Below, piece by piece: positions 11,813 to 24,599 of a stretch of 64,000 nt of DNA. A model generated the notes under the pieces. It searched no databases and had not been told where the DNA came from. It saw nothing but the letters and a program-made list of their open reading frames with translations. Both the position numbers and the translations under genes were made by a program. Each line of letters opens with the position of its first letter. Within the stretch, counting starts at the first letter, position 1. Source of the stretch: Nageia nagi. Taxonomy: Eukaryota; Pinophyta. The DNA lies in contig JBITNC010000002.1 of assembly GCA_050084985.1 (NCBI GenBank), positions 33,790,001 through 33,854,000 of the forward strand, in the 5' to 3' direction.

Positions 11813-12544
11813 CTCTTTTTCATGCAAATATATATTTTTGCATTTCTAGATACTAACATTGCAGGTCAAGAACATCCATATCCCAATATTACCACTAGAT
11901 TCTTAGTGCCATTACTACATTCAGAACATGTCCACGATAAGGTAAATGAAAGAAATGGTATTGCATCTATATATTTATCTTATTTTCGTTAACAATATTC
12001 ATTTATCATATATTTTTCTTGTAAATCATATCACTTGATGCCTTCATAAAGAGGGGTCATTATTATCAAATTCCATGAAAACATTATGGCTTGGGGTAAC
12101 CAATATGGTCAATCTTATCATTTGAATCCTTTGTACCAAAGGGTCATTCTTGTCAACAAATCCATGGCAACATGGTGACTTGGGAATCCAAACCAGTCCA
12201 CATAACTTAATTATCTTTCTTCACTCTTGGTGGGTAAGTCACCGAGAACATGTTTGAAATTCTTATCACTTCTCATATTTTCACACATCATGTTTATATA
12301 TTGTATGCAAATTATTTCTTATCTAAGATCTTTGCAGGTTCCATGATTCTTTACCTTAGATTGCTCCTATGATGAGAGGTCCATCATGTCATAACCAAGT
12401 TAAAGAGGTGGAATAACATAGCTGGAAAATTGGGGCATCTAAAACTGCCACCATTCAACACCTTATCAGGGAGTACTCTTTTACTCTTATCTTTTCTTGA
12501 ATATATTTTGATTTCCTTTGTTCAAAAGCATCAAATCATATTCA

Positions 12545-12556
12545 AAGTGGGGCATT
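12545..12556 (+). other. Polypurine tract of element F
   Basis: AAGTGGGGCATT lies directly before the LTR start TGTTAACACC. Plus-strand DNA synthesis of LTR retrotransposons starts from such a tract. It is interrupted by pyrimidines, as in other old copies. Confidence 0.55.
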
Positions 12557-13150
12557 TGTTAACACCTAAAAAAGAATTTTAGTTTTATAAAATAACCCTT
12601 TTTAGTCATTTGAAATGATTTATTTAATTTATTAAATAAATGACTTTATCTATGTGCACTTTCATCTACCTTTTTATTTTATGGTAATAGGTGGGTCGAT
12701 CTCACAATAACCCCAAGGAGGAGCCTTGGCACTCTACTTGTTGCCTATAAAGGTGGATGGGGCATGCATTATCATATAATGATAGTGAATGACTTGATCT
12801 TGCATTATCCTAAATCCTTGATAGGTGGCAATTACTTATGTCATTAAAATAATGTTTCTTAATGCCACCTATTAATTCTAGAAATTGTTATACTCTGAGC
12901 TATACATCCCTATGATCTTTCACACCCTCACACATGATATTATATGGAATGAAGGTTTTGATGATGACACCAAGCTTGAGGTAAGGCTAAAATAGAAAGG
13001 TAACCTAGAGGCATCGTTGGGTTGAGGTTGGATCTGTGGCTTCGTTATTCAAAAAGGCTCATTATTCTTTTCCTTTCATGTGGATATCACCTTCGATCAT
13101 CGTTATAGGCAAAGTATAGGTTTGTATCTTTCATTTTCCGATTTTGATAG
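12557..13150 (+). mobile_element. 3' LTR of element F (right end approximate)
   Basis: It starts TGTTAACACCTAAAAAAG directly after the polypurine tract. The partner LTR is not in the window, so the right boundary cannot be fixed by comparison. Confidence 0.5.
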
Positions 13151-15427
13151 GTTAAGGTCAATTCGATCACTAATATTGCTGTTCATAATTTCATGGTTAA
13201 TTGATTAATTAAACATTATGTAAATAACCCTAAATTAATAATTAATTTTATTATTTTTTAGTTATAACAACAAATAAGATCATTAAGTACTAAAGAAAAT
13301 AATGAAGATGTACTTAATGAGGCTTGACAAACTAATTAAGTTGCTTTATAATATTATATATCATATTTTGGAGAATTATTAATAAGAGACTTATTTATGC
13401 AAATGATAATCTAAGTCTCTAAAGAGTTTGGAGAAAAAGTCTAAAATAGATATTATTTGGATGATGAAAGGCTTACAATTCAATCTAATAAGGACATAAA
13501 GTATAAATAAGTCATTCCTATAACTAAAGAATAATTCGTAATGATTGAAACCTTGTAGGGTTAGTAAATGAAGTCATTGAACTATGATGTCCAAAACTTA
13601 TCTTAGTTTGAGAAAATAAGACAAGAAACATCAAGTGGTTCTACACAATCTTTAATTGGTAAGTTTGCAACTAATAAGGAATAGGCCATACAATCTTATC
13701 AAATAATAAGAGAATTTTCCTCTAAAATATTAATTTATAAATTAATCTTATTGAGGTAAATAGACAATAATATTCTTGATTTAGAAGAATTAGTTCAAGA
13801 AGAAGTAACAAGATGGTTAATATATACGATCTAGTTGAGATCTTCATAAACCCTTATATTGTATTAGATATCCTTAAGAATTCCAATAGAGCATATGTTG
13901 TCATTGGGAGTATAACACTAATATAAGATTGCAACATAAACCTTGCATCCACTAAGGTTGGAATTAATAAATGTATTAACAAAATGCTTTAGTAAAAGTC
14001 ATTATAGTTATAATTGTGTTATGAGCATAGAAGAGAATGAAATAGTTCATAACTTTATTGTATTGTAATAGAAAACTCAATAGTATGATTTATCATTTGA
14101 TATAATAATGATAACTTATTGTATACATTATAATGTTTGGGGCATTTAGTTTCCATTTATCAAACAAATTTTATTTAAATGCTTACGAGTTACTTTATTT
14201 CATTTCTTTCAAACTATTTATCAATCTAGACTACTAATTTCTTTTTATCATATTTTCATAAGTGAAGCATAAGTATAACCTCTCTTTATGTGGGAATAAC
14301 ACAAATAATGTTCATATAAATAATTATGAAATCGAATCCTTAAGGTCACATTTGAATGTGGAAGAGATATTGGAGGCATCATGGAATTTAGAAAGGTGAA
14401 AGCTACTATGTCAACTTTCTATGGTAATGGTGGAGAGGGATACATCAATCATTAAGAGGAAAAAATAGAGGTAAAGTAAAGATATATAGTAGAAATATCT
14501 AAATAATTGAGAGTGTTGCATGAGAAATGAGATCAACAACAGGGTGAAGTCAAGCCATTAAATGTGATAATAGAAGGAGCTAATGTGTAGAGTTGAGACA
14601 TTGAGGGAATAATTGGTGAAATCAATAAATACCATAATATAACTAGGGTTATGTGTGATGAAATTCAACTATATATGCAAGAAGGAGATTATTATCACCA
14701 AGTGGCAACTTGCCTCAAAGAAAAGTTGGATGGGATATTACGTATACCTATGAAAAGTAGCAGTTTATGTACTTAATGTACTAAGTCAATTTATTAATGA
14801 TATAACCATAATTATATTCATGACTAAATTAATATTCAATGTTAATATATTTATAAATGACTTAGTGAATACATGATTAATTATGTTGTAAATTATTTAT
14901 GATTTGATACGAGCAAGTAAGTTGTGCTTCTCCTTTGATAATTTTTTTTTCTCAATACTAATGATAAGTTACTATTTGTAGGTTTTAACAAACATCATCA
15001 TATTGTGCTCGATTTAGTTCTAGAATTTTGTTTGAATGATTGATTTTCATTTGTAGGTGTGAATGATTATGGTCAATTATCCTTACGAGTATTATTATTT
15101 TTCTTGGAATATTTGCACATTGTTTAATATTTATTTTAATATTATAAAAAAATCGATCAAATACTTAAGTGGTAAATATTTACTTCTGGAAAAACTTTTA
15201 TAGGTCCTACAAATCAATGGGTTTTAAAGGACATTAAGAGAGATCTATCTATATATGATTGGTTGTGGAGATGATTTTATATAAATAAATAAAAAGTATG
15301 ATGGGGTAGTAATAAGACCTCAAATGTAAAATAAAGAAGGAGAATATATGTAATCTCAATGATAAATTAAAATTGAAATTTTATATTAATGTCCAAAGAT
15401 TGCAAAACAAAATGAGCATTGAGACTA

Positions 15428-15478
<51 letters not shown>

Positions 15479-16439
15479 AGAGTAGGGGAGTGCCTAAAGC
15501 TACTACAATGTACACAAGTGAGAACTAGATAAAGAAAAATATCAAATTCAATAGGTTTGGTTGAGACAAAAAGTTTGCATATGGAGAGTCAAGGGGATCC
15601 TCTAGTATTTGAAGTCGAAAAGAAGCTCGTGATATTGCAATAAGAGAAAGTACCCTATTGTGTTTAGTAGTAATCCATTGACAAATAGCCCTTATATATT
15701 TTTAAGGGATCATGTTATACTTTTAATTTGTAGCTTCCTACAATTAAAAAAAGATGTGATAAGTTTGGAGCTCATTGTGATATAGGAATGTGGGTTATAC
15801 TTGTGATCACTTTTTGTTTGAGACAAGTAATTTCTATCATATAAAGTGTGATGCATATTTGGTCTTCGTAATTCATCCATGATTTCATAGTAAGGGAAAC
15901 TATAAATAAACAATGAAAAACCTTGAATTTCATAGTATATGGGGCAAGTGAATATTGAATAGATAGATATATAAATAACTTTTAACATCCTTTTAAACCA
16001 ATTAGTTTAAATGCTCATTGGTATTTGGTTCCATTTTGCATAGTTTGCATATACCCTATTCTTTAGGGATATGGTGGTTTGTTTCGATACAATGCTAGTG
16101 TAAACAAATATTTATCTCACTAAGAGGGAATCATAAACCATGTTATATGTTTAGTTTTATGTAATTAGAGATGATAATAACATCATTCTCAAATTTTATA
16201 TAAATTTAAAGATAATGTAGAGCTTTGGTAAAAGCAATTTTCTTTAACTTCAATTTATGTTTTCCTCAAGTAAGTTGAGTAGATTTCCTTTTTGATCCTT
16301 TTGTTGATATCTCTAATAGAAGGATTAGAGGAACTTTATGGGATTTAAGAGGGAGGATGTCTCTCAACATTAATGCGTATGGATCATAGGAGAGAAGTGT
16401 TTTCTAAGTACCAACAACAACAAATGCCTTTACTTGTAA
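13151..16439. other. AT-rich unassigned sequence upstream of a copia remnant
   Basis: No domain is recognised. A plus-strand stretch at 14330-14760 is slightly less AT-rich and could be a decayed gag of the copia element that starts to be readable at 16440. I cannot show this. The microsatellite at 15426-15475 lies inside. Confidence 0.3.
15426..15475. repeat. (TA)n microsatellite
   Basis: A nearly pure TA dinucleotide run of about 50 bases, with one G interruption near its left end. Confidence 0.95.
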
Positions 16440-17520
16440 GTTGCATTGAGAATTTGAATGTTACTAAAATATATACTTATTATACCCCATGTCTAAAACA
16501 CAACATATTGAGTTTTGAAAAATTATTAGAAAAAGGTTAAAGATATACTTTAAAAAAATGAAATGAATCACCTATAAAAAGGAAAAAATAGGTGGAGATC
16601 AAATATTGACTATTTTTGCAATGAAGACCAATAGAATATTCCAATTAGATTTTTATAAACTTGGAGGAGAGAATGCATGTATCTCTACTTTAATTGAATA
16701 TAACTCATGACATGACATCAAAAGTATGTACATGCAAATTTTAAAAACTTAAATATTTGGAGGAGAAAGAAGATGGTACATGGGATACCAAATATTGAAA
16801 GACAAATAATGTATGTGAATTTTGTGCTAATATTGTATGTGAATGAACCATGAAAACCCCTTTATCCACTCCAAATAGTTTATAGAGATATATATAGATT
16901 GATGCAATTTCCAAGACTAAGAAATAAGTTTTATGTTATCACTTTCATCGATGATTGTACTTTACCCTTGTAGTTGTATTTCATCCATCCAAAGAGTGAA
17001 GCCTTTGAAATTTCTAAGAAGTTTGAGACCATGATGGAAAAACAAAGTGAGAACATGACAAGATCTCAAGAATTGATAGAATGGATGAATATAAGTAAAG
17101 AATATTTAAACATTTTTAAGCTCATCATGGGATTATAAGGCAATACATTATTACCTATAAACCACAATTAAATAGAATCATAAAAAAAAGAACAATACAT
17201 GAGTTGAGATGGCAAAAAACATGATCAAGGTAAAATTCTTAGGCATCAATTTTAGGTGGAAGTTATTTATGCAAGTGCTTACATCATCAATTGGTGCTCT
17301 AATACTATAATAATGGATATGACCCCATATAAAATATGACTTGGTAATGAATTATAAAGTGTTGAACACTTTAGATTTTTTAGTTATTTCATTTATTTAC
17401 ATGTAAATGATATGCTAAGAAGAAAGTTGGATGGAGAGAGTGAACATCATATCTTTGTTGGATATGCCCATGAAATAGATACATATTGATGTGGAACCAA
17501 ATAAATTTAAAGAAGAAAAA
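16440..17520 (+). pseudogene. Ty1/copia pol remnant: protease end, pre-integrase and integrase core
   Basis: Plus-strand frames give, in order, a copia protease/pre-integrase signature (CLKHNILSFEKLLEKG near 16490), the FYKLGGENA and related pre-integrase segment, and the start of the integrase core (FYVITFIDDCTLPL near 16930). Then come KSEAFEISKKFETMMEKQS and, near 17270-17480, VIYASAYIIN, DMTPYKI, ESEHHIFVGYAHE. These are the expected order and spacing of a plant copia polyprotein. Numerous stops and frameshifts show it is dead. RT and RNase H were not recognised downstream, so the element is truncated or too diverged. Confidence 0.8.
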
Positions 17521-20500
17521 ACAAGGAATAAATAGGTTAAAGAAATAAAAGAAGAAAACACTATCATAGAAAATATTGTAACATGGAGATTCTTGATTTT
17601 GGTTAGATAATGAAAAATAAATTTATACTAAATACTAAATTCAAATTATTATCTACTAAATAAAAAATAGATAAATATTGAATAACATTAATTATATCCT
17701 AAAAATTGATCATTTAACAATCCACATTTATCAAATCCTTTTATTTTAATTATGGAAATTTCTATGAAAGGAAACTTAACATTTTTAAATTTTTGCAAAA
17801 CATTTCAAACAATATATAAACTTGATTATATTTCTACCAATTCTCTTTTTACTTGTGCTTCAAAGAGGTTAACTTTGATATATAGTTATAGGATTTAATC
17901 AATAACATCTTGGTTAGGTAGTTCACTAACATTAAAATTTCCCAACTTACTTCTTTTCAATGAATCCATGACTTCTAAAAAGGAGTTGTCTAGTTAAGAG
18001 AATAATCACCCCCTTAACAGCCTGATAATTCGCTATAGCATTTGACATCTTGACATACTGGCTGGGAAATTCCATAGGCACCATCTACTTTCTGACAAGC
18101 ATTGGAGCATATTCATGAAACTATTCCATCAAATATAATATTTAAAAAAAAACTCAAGTGCATATTCGTGAAGCTAAAATTACATAATAGTTTTGCAAAT
18201 ATGTAGCTGAATTTTTTCATGTTTGCATATTCGCTAAAATAATGTCATATTCACAAAACTAAGATGTCATGAAAAAACTCAACTACATATTCATGAAAGT
18301 AATATGTAGTTTTAGCTTACCAAATATGTAAACCTAAATTAAAAAAACTTTGATGCATATTTGTGATACTAAAACTACATATTAGTTTCATGTATCTATA
18401 GATTAATTTTTTTAAAAAAATGGATCATGCTTCCTAAGGCCACTACTTGCATGACATCAAGTTTATGCAATTAATGCATAGAATTAGGCTCATTTAAAAT
18501 CATGTTAACTCAAAAATTCTAGCTAATTCTCTCATTTCACTCATTCAACCCTGAAACCCTAGCCAATAGAGCTTGAGAGAAGCTGTAATAGTATTTCTTG
18601 CAACAAGTTTGCCTGAGTTGTAAAAGTAAGTGATGAAAATCCTTTTTATTATATTTGCATTATTTATATTTGGTGAAATTTCATTTGCACTATACATCTT
18701 ATCAAATATTTCTTCAATATTTTGCTTACAAATATACCAAAGAAAATACAATAACAATATTCAATGAAAACCCATTTTCAATTACTCTTTGATGGATTTC
18801 CATACCTTCTTCTAGAGCTCCCATGTAAAATAATTTATGGACCTTCTATATTCTTCAAAATTTTGCATACATGTCTACCAAGGCACTCACAACAACACCA
18901 TTCAATTAAACCAAAGTTCAACTAGCCTTTAATCGATGAAAACCCATTTTGTGCATATCTTATGATCATTGTAGTCCATGAAATTGCATTTCAAAGAGGA
19001 ATAATTTTTTTAATAAGAAACTCATTTATGTTGTGTATCATGAAAAACATGTTGATCCTTTAACAAAGAAATGTTTGTGTTAAATCATTATTACAAATAT
19101 ATTACCATTACTTGAAATATTTCAATTATTTTTCATTTATAAATATCATGTTTTTCTTATAACAAACTTATTTATGTTATGTGTCTTGCAAGAAAACCAA
19201 ACTTACATGAATTATATAAAAAAATATTGATCTTTGAAACCCTTGTAGACCATACTTTTTAATTTTATCACTAAAAAATTTCAATCATTGCATGCCATGA
19301 AACTATGTCTGCATCTTGCATCTTGTCTATGAAATTCTAGTCACTTTAGTCTATGAAATTCTATTTGCATCATCCATCTTCTTTTCAATGATTGGGCCTC
19401 ATGTGTACAACTCAAATTTTTCATATGTATATTTCTTACATGTAAGTATCATGATTATTTAGTGGTTTGGGCTTCTCTTACATTCATTCTTAGAGTACTT
19501 TAGGTGATACTAGACCAAAAGGTTTTTGATGATGCTTATAAACTGCTCCTAATACCTTTACTAATGGTTATCTCATTGTATATGCGAGTTTCATAAAAAA
19601 ATGGTCTCCCATGATAATGATTTCTAACTATCACCATATGATTCCTTAAACCATTGCTTAGGTTTATATGGAGGCAGGTTTAAACTGCCACAATTTAGGG
19701 GCATTTTTAAACTATCATATTAAAACTTAAGGGGGAATTTTATAATCATTGCTTAATAATTTATTTAAGAAACAAAAGAGTATAGCCTCCAAGCATTCTT
19801 CTAGGCTACACTATCATTGGTTACCTAAGACACCCACCATATGTTATGAAATGATGCAATTGTACTGTATTGATATGAAATAGTCTAAATACATTATATG
19901 ATTTGAAAAAATTATATGAGATGATCTAAGTATTGAACAATTTATTTTCTTTTTTTGTTACCTTGAATTCTTCTACAGTCCATGACCTTGTATTCTTCTG
20001 CATATATGTCTATGCCTTGCATTTTTTTTAGAAAACACATTTTATGTGTATATTACATTCATTGCACCATGAAATGGTATTTGTGTCATGCATCTTGTCA
20101 AACAATTTGTGGGTCTTATAGTTGGTGAACATAAAAATATCTATATAAAGCATAAGGATTTGAGACACACACAATTAATAAAATCATCAAAATTACATCC
20201 AATTCTAGTATTATATATATTTGATATATACTTATACTTATTTTGAAATTAAGCATGGTTTACATAGTATGTAGTATTCATAACTTAAAGAGACATTTAT
20301 TTCTCAAGCGATAAGAAATCTTCAATGAAGAATCTTAATCTATTAATTATGCCTAGTGAATTCTAGAATTGTAATTTATTCTCTCTTTATAGCTAAACAT
20401 TTTAGGTTTTAGAGTTATGTTTTATGGTCAAATCAAAACATTTTATCAATTCTAGATTATTAACAAATTTATGTTATTACTGTTTAGTTCAAGTTGAAAT

Positions 20501-20576
20501 TTATCCTTATTAGGTTTCAATGTCAATATTATAAATATTTTTCTTATATAGTCTAGTGATGTTTCATTTCTCAAGT
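17521..20576. other. AT-rich sequence without recognised genes
   Basis: Contains the short degenerate repeats at 18110-18420. A short segment near 19035-19080 reads HEKHVDPLTKKC, faintly like a copia C-terminus (VADPLTK), which would fit the upstream copia remnant. The match is too short to call. Confidence 0.3.
18110..18420. repeat. Degenerate tandem motif around GCATATTCGTGAAACTAAAA
   Basis: The motif recurs about every 60-70 bases with heavy divergence: (A)nACTCAAGTGCATATTCGTGAAGCTAAAA, then TACATA.TAGTTTTG, then CATATTCACAAAACTAA, ACATATTCATGAAAGTAA and GCATATTTGTGATACTAAAA. Several occurrences appear in alternating orientation. It looks like an old AT-rich satellite-like array or a MITE cluster. 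Confidence 0.4.
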
Positions 20577-21175
20577 ATCTTGATGAATAATGTTTTATCT
20601 TTTTTATTAAAGATAAATGTTTTCCACAAAATTATAAGTCTATCCATCATATAGTTGTGGTTAAAGCACCACTTTGTGTAAATCCAACCTATCATTATTA
20701 CTAAAATTACAAGAAGGTTAATTTTCATCACTAGAAAGAAAGGATGTAGAAAAATGATTCCTCTTTATAAGGATTCATCGATCTCCCTCTTTTATATACA
20801 TCTATAGCATGAACATAATTCACACAATTAATTATAACACTCTAAATTCTTAATATTTTATAACTATATTGAGGTATGCAATGTTTTACTATTCAATGAA
20901 AAATTCCTTTATCTTATTCATTAATGATTATTTTCCATAAGAACACAAGTCTATCCATCATATAGTTGTGGTTAAAACAACATTTTGTGTAGATCCAACT
21001 TATCGCTACTACTAAAAATACATCGAACTTGTCACCTTTACTAAAAAGAAAGGATATAGAAAATAACTTCCTCTTTATAAGGATTCATTCTATTTTCTGG
21101 ATATCTATACGATGAACATAATTCACAAAATTAATTATAACACAATAATTCTTAATATTTTATATTTATATTATG
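20577..21175. repeat. Two-copy tandem duplication, about 300 bp per unit
   Basis: Copy 1 (about 20577-20876) and copy 2 (about 20878-21175) share landmarks in order: GTCTATCCATCATATAGTTGTGG, CACTTTGTGTA-ATCCAAC, AGAAAGGAT.TAGAAAA, CCTCTTTATAAGGATTCAT, ATGAACATAATTCACA, ATTAATTATAACAC and TTCTTAATATTTTATA. Identity is high at these blocks and lower between them. No coding frame is recognised. Confidence 0.85.
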
Positions 21176-22373
21176 TTATAAAGGTAAAATCAACATTATT
21201 TTATTAGTAATATAAATAGGGGTTTTGAAAGGACCTTTAATCTTGTACATTCAATATATAGATTTTAAATACATCCATTCACAAAATAGATCTAAACTGA
21301 ATGGAAAAGTAAGATGTCATTGTATCCCCTATTCAAAAAAATATGGAAACAAAATAAACCAACAATAGGCCAAGAATAATAAAAAACAACATGCATTCTC
21401 AAAGACAATTTAAGAGAGGATCTTTTTTTCCTCTTTGGTAGATCTAAGAGATTATCTCATCACAAACTTATCCTTTTTCTTCTAGAGATGTTCCTCAAGC
21501 TCATCCATCATCTAGTTAGCATAAAAGAGAAAGGCTTATATCATCCTAAACCAAATGCAGAGGAAGTCTTTCCAATTGTCCAAGCCCATAGGCCTACTTC
21601 TTGGAGGTGGTCCCAATTACACCTTTGGCCTCTTTAGGATAGAGTTCCTTCCCAAATCCAATTTTTATTGTGGAGGTGGGATAGGTTCTGAACAAGAGAC
21701 CTCATACACATATTTTTTCCCTCCCATATGAAGTAATTCTTGATTCTTTATGAGGTATGAGTGGGGATATTTCTACTCCTTGAGGCTTTTCCCTTCCTCC
21801 GTAAGATCTCATATAGAAATTCCTCCTTAAAGGGAATTATGAAGGGTGCATCGTATTCTGCATTTGGATCCTCTTATTATTATTTGCTCATATTCTCATT
21901 AGAATCATCATAATTCAACCCTAGAGAGAGGGAAAGCTTCTTGGTTGAGATGACATGATTAACAAAGAACAAAGGAGCCCTTAATGATGCAACCTCATCA
22001 ATTTGCCTTCTTTAAGTTCTATCATTGACTTTTAGATCAAATTTAAGAGGTAGAACAAGATGTTCATATGCTTCTACCACCTATAAATTTTCAAAAAGGT
22101 AAAATGCAAACTCCACAGGATGGGTGGATGATTGTATAATGTAACATACTACATTATAAAAATAACCATTCTATTTTAATGGGAGAGACTATTGATGGAT
22201 TCCCCTTGAATTTGTACAAATTATCTTTCTCCCCCTTGAAAAATTACAACTCAATTATTAGAGTGCTTCTCCCTCAATATCTTGCCCCCCATTAGTGAGA
22301 AACATGTAATCTCAGCAAGGATTTCTTGGTTAATGACAAACAAAATTACTTCAACTTCAACCTTGTTTCCCTC
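21176..22373. other. Unassigned, moderately AT-rich sequence
   Basis: No gene recognised. Composition is less AT-rich from about 21430 onward, like the decayed coding stretch that follows, so it may be the 3' part of the same broken reading frame on the minus strand. Confidence 0.3.
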
Positions 22374-22855
22374 CTAGGACAAGGCCAAATGTAGCACTAA
22401 CCTCTCATCGGCCCTTTGAAAGTGGCTCATGAACTTCATCCACCCCACCTTCTTGAGTATCTCCTTCATCCTATAATCAACTTGTAGCATTGTCGGATCA
22501 ATGAAGTAAGAGACATCCATCATAGCTACAAAGAATGTGCATGTAAAATAAGACACCCTCATCCACCAATTTTATTATTATGCATGCTCAAATATTCATA
22601 GTATTTAAGATTACTTGAACTTGGTTCTTTGCAATATCCCCCACTTAACATGCTTCTACAACAAATCCACTCATCACAATCAAGGAAAGGAGTCCTTAGA
22701 GTTATCACACATTCCAACATATCATTCCACCTCTCTCTATATACAATGTTATAAGCATGATGGCTTTCAAATAATGAATAATAATCCACCATTAAACACA
22801 TTGGAATAAGTGTTAGAGGTGTCACCTCCATATGCCCCCTCATCTGATAGGCCAT
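22374..22855 (-). pseudogene. Unrecognised decayed coding sequence, probably element-derived
   Basis: Two adjacent minus-strand frames, 22855-22559 and 22562-22374, overlap by four bases and appear to be one broken gene. The second reads DVSYFIDPTMLQVDYRMKEI and LKKVGWMKFMSHFQRADERL. Beyond its stop the frame can be followed as VEVEVILFVINQEILAEIT. This wording (an early motif followed by a V-x-F-x-I-x-x-E-I-L segment) faintly resembles plant transposon-encoded proteins of unknown function. That is impression, not a shown match. No catalytic motif is seen. Confidence 0.35.
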
Positions 22856-24127
22856 CTATTTTATTGTTGTCACATACTAGGATCAATGAGTGATATTTAT
22901 GTCTCCCTTCACCATCCCAAAGGGTAAAATCAATATCCAACATCCTTTAAATTTATTGGTTTGTAAAATCTATCAAGATTTTTTAAATATCACCAATGTA
23001 TATGGTGAGATTAGAACTTGAAACTTTTCATATGGATGCCTTCACACTTCACTTGTCTCCCAACTCCCCTAACAAGAAGTGATACACAATTATTTAATTG
23101 TTTGAAGATACATTACATTATATTGAACTTATAATTTTTTTAATGAAAAGACATATTTAAGTATTAACTAAAAAAGCTTTTACAACAAAAAGGAGGTAGG
23201 TGGACTAAATCACACCCTAAATGGTTTCACACTAGCCCTAATAATAGTTAAGAATCTAAACAATTGAACTGTAGTTACTTTTACCAAAATATTAAAAAGG
23301 GGTCCTTAGCCGCATATTTAGACAACTAAAAAATGTATTTAAAGAGGGTTTTGGGGGATACATTATCACAATCCACCATATGTTCCCAATTATTATTTGG
23401 AATAACTAGGAGGTCTTGCACTTTTCTGCAACTAAATAACTCAATTTTTTGCAACTGAATTACTTTCTCAGTAATAGTCCCTCTTGTGTAGGATAAACAT
23501 CAACACTTCATACTTTGTCCAATTTTTTCCAAGATTCTCCTTGAGGATGTGGGTGGGATAGTTTACCTAAGGTATGGGGAAAAATAGTTCACCTAAAAGA
23601 TGAGGAAAAATATGGTTGGTGTGAATTTGAAGCCCTTAGGGAATGACATGAGTAGCGAGAGGAAGCTAATCTTACATCGATAGTTAGGGGAAGGAGAAAA
23701 CAATAAATCAAAGTATTGTTGAACCAAAATCTTTCACTAAACCATTTCACCCTCCATAGTAGTGGTAAATAATGGAATAAATGGAGCTTGGGATTGACCC
23801 ATGCATGTGAGAATGCCTATCCATTATTAGCATGAGGAATGTCAATATCTTTCATTTGATTCTCACCCCAACAATATACAAAGTAAGAGAGGGTGGGCAT
23901 AACCATACATTATAAGCACACTTCACATCAATACCTTGAGAACTCCATCCAATCATTTCTTTAGATGCTATCAATAGCATATTTCCCTTGCTTGTATGGT
24001 AGAAAGTATCGATGCTAGCATTATCTAACCTTTTCAAGACTAACAACAGTTAAGACTAATGACAACTATCTGGTTGTGAATGCATCAGTTATAGAGGGCA
24101 TTAATGTAAACATAACCTAGATCTATC
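22856..24127. other. Unassigned sequence between decayed element fragments
   Basis: No domain recognised on either strand. The only longer minus frame (around 23852-24046) has no motif. Confidence 0.3.
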
Positions 24128-24438
24128 TTGAGATAAATGATTCAAAGTAACTTGATTGATGAAGCATGGTGTATTTCCCCAATATTCTAGAAGGGAGTAC
24201 AGGTGTTGAAACTCTATAGCCACTTTGTTTGATTGGTCACAAATTTGTAACCATACATCAAAGAATATTTCTATTTAACTTGGAGCAATATTGAGATAAA
24301 TGGTTTAGAGAAACTCAACTGATGAACCATGATGCATTGCCCCAATATTCTAGAAGGGAGTGCAGGTGTTGAAACTCCATAGCCACTTTGTTTGATTGGT
24401 CACAAATTTGTAACCATACATTAAAGAATATTTCTAGT
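24128..24438. repeat. Tandem duplication of about 150 bp
   Basis: Copy 1 (24128-24275) and copy 2 (24291-24438) are offset by 163 bases and share long blocks: CCCCAATATTCTAGAAGGGA, GCAGGTGTTGAAACTC, AGCCACTTTGTTTGATTGG, TCACAAATTTGTAACCATAC and AAAGAATATTTCTA. They are much more alike than the LTR pairs in this window, so this is a more recent event. It lies downstream of the LINE coding remnant. Confidence 0.9.
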
Positions 24439-24599
24439 TTATTAGTAAGTGAGAAATATAAATATGGAACTATATGTTTGAATACAATTTTAATTATAAG
24501 TTTCCATATATGAAAAATCAAGTTGATTTTGAAAGTTTGTCACACTTCTTGTAAAGGTAAACTAAGGGTACAAGAATCCCCTAGTAAGTTATGTTACCA

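Larger units (their letters stand above)
11450..13150 (+). mobile_element. 3' portion of a Ty3/gypsy element (F)
   Basis: A decayed integrase C-terminus (to about 11812) is followed by about 730 bp of non-coding sequence, a polypurine-type tract at 12545-12556, and an LTR start TGTTAACACC at 12557. The 5' part of the element is missing. The solo LTR A (10726-11220) lies just upstream and may sit in the same remnant. The 3' LTR end was not located precisely; 13150 is approximate. Confidence 0.6.

Noticed and set aside
19035-19080. HEKHVDPLTKKC, similar to a copia C-terminus
   Set aside because: Only a dozen residues match, in very AT-rich DNA, with no neighbouring RNase H. Too weak to call.
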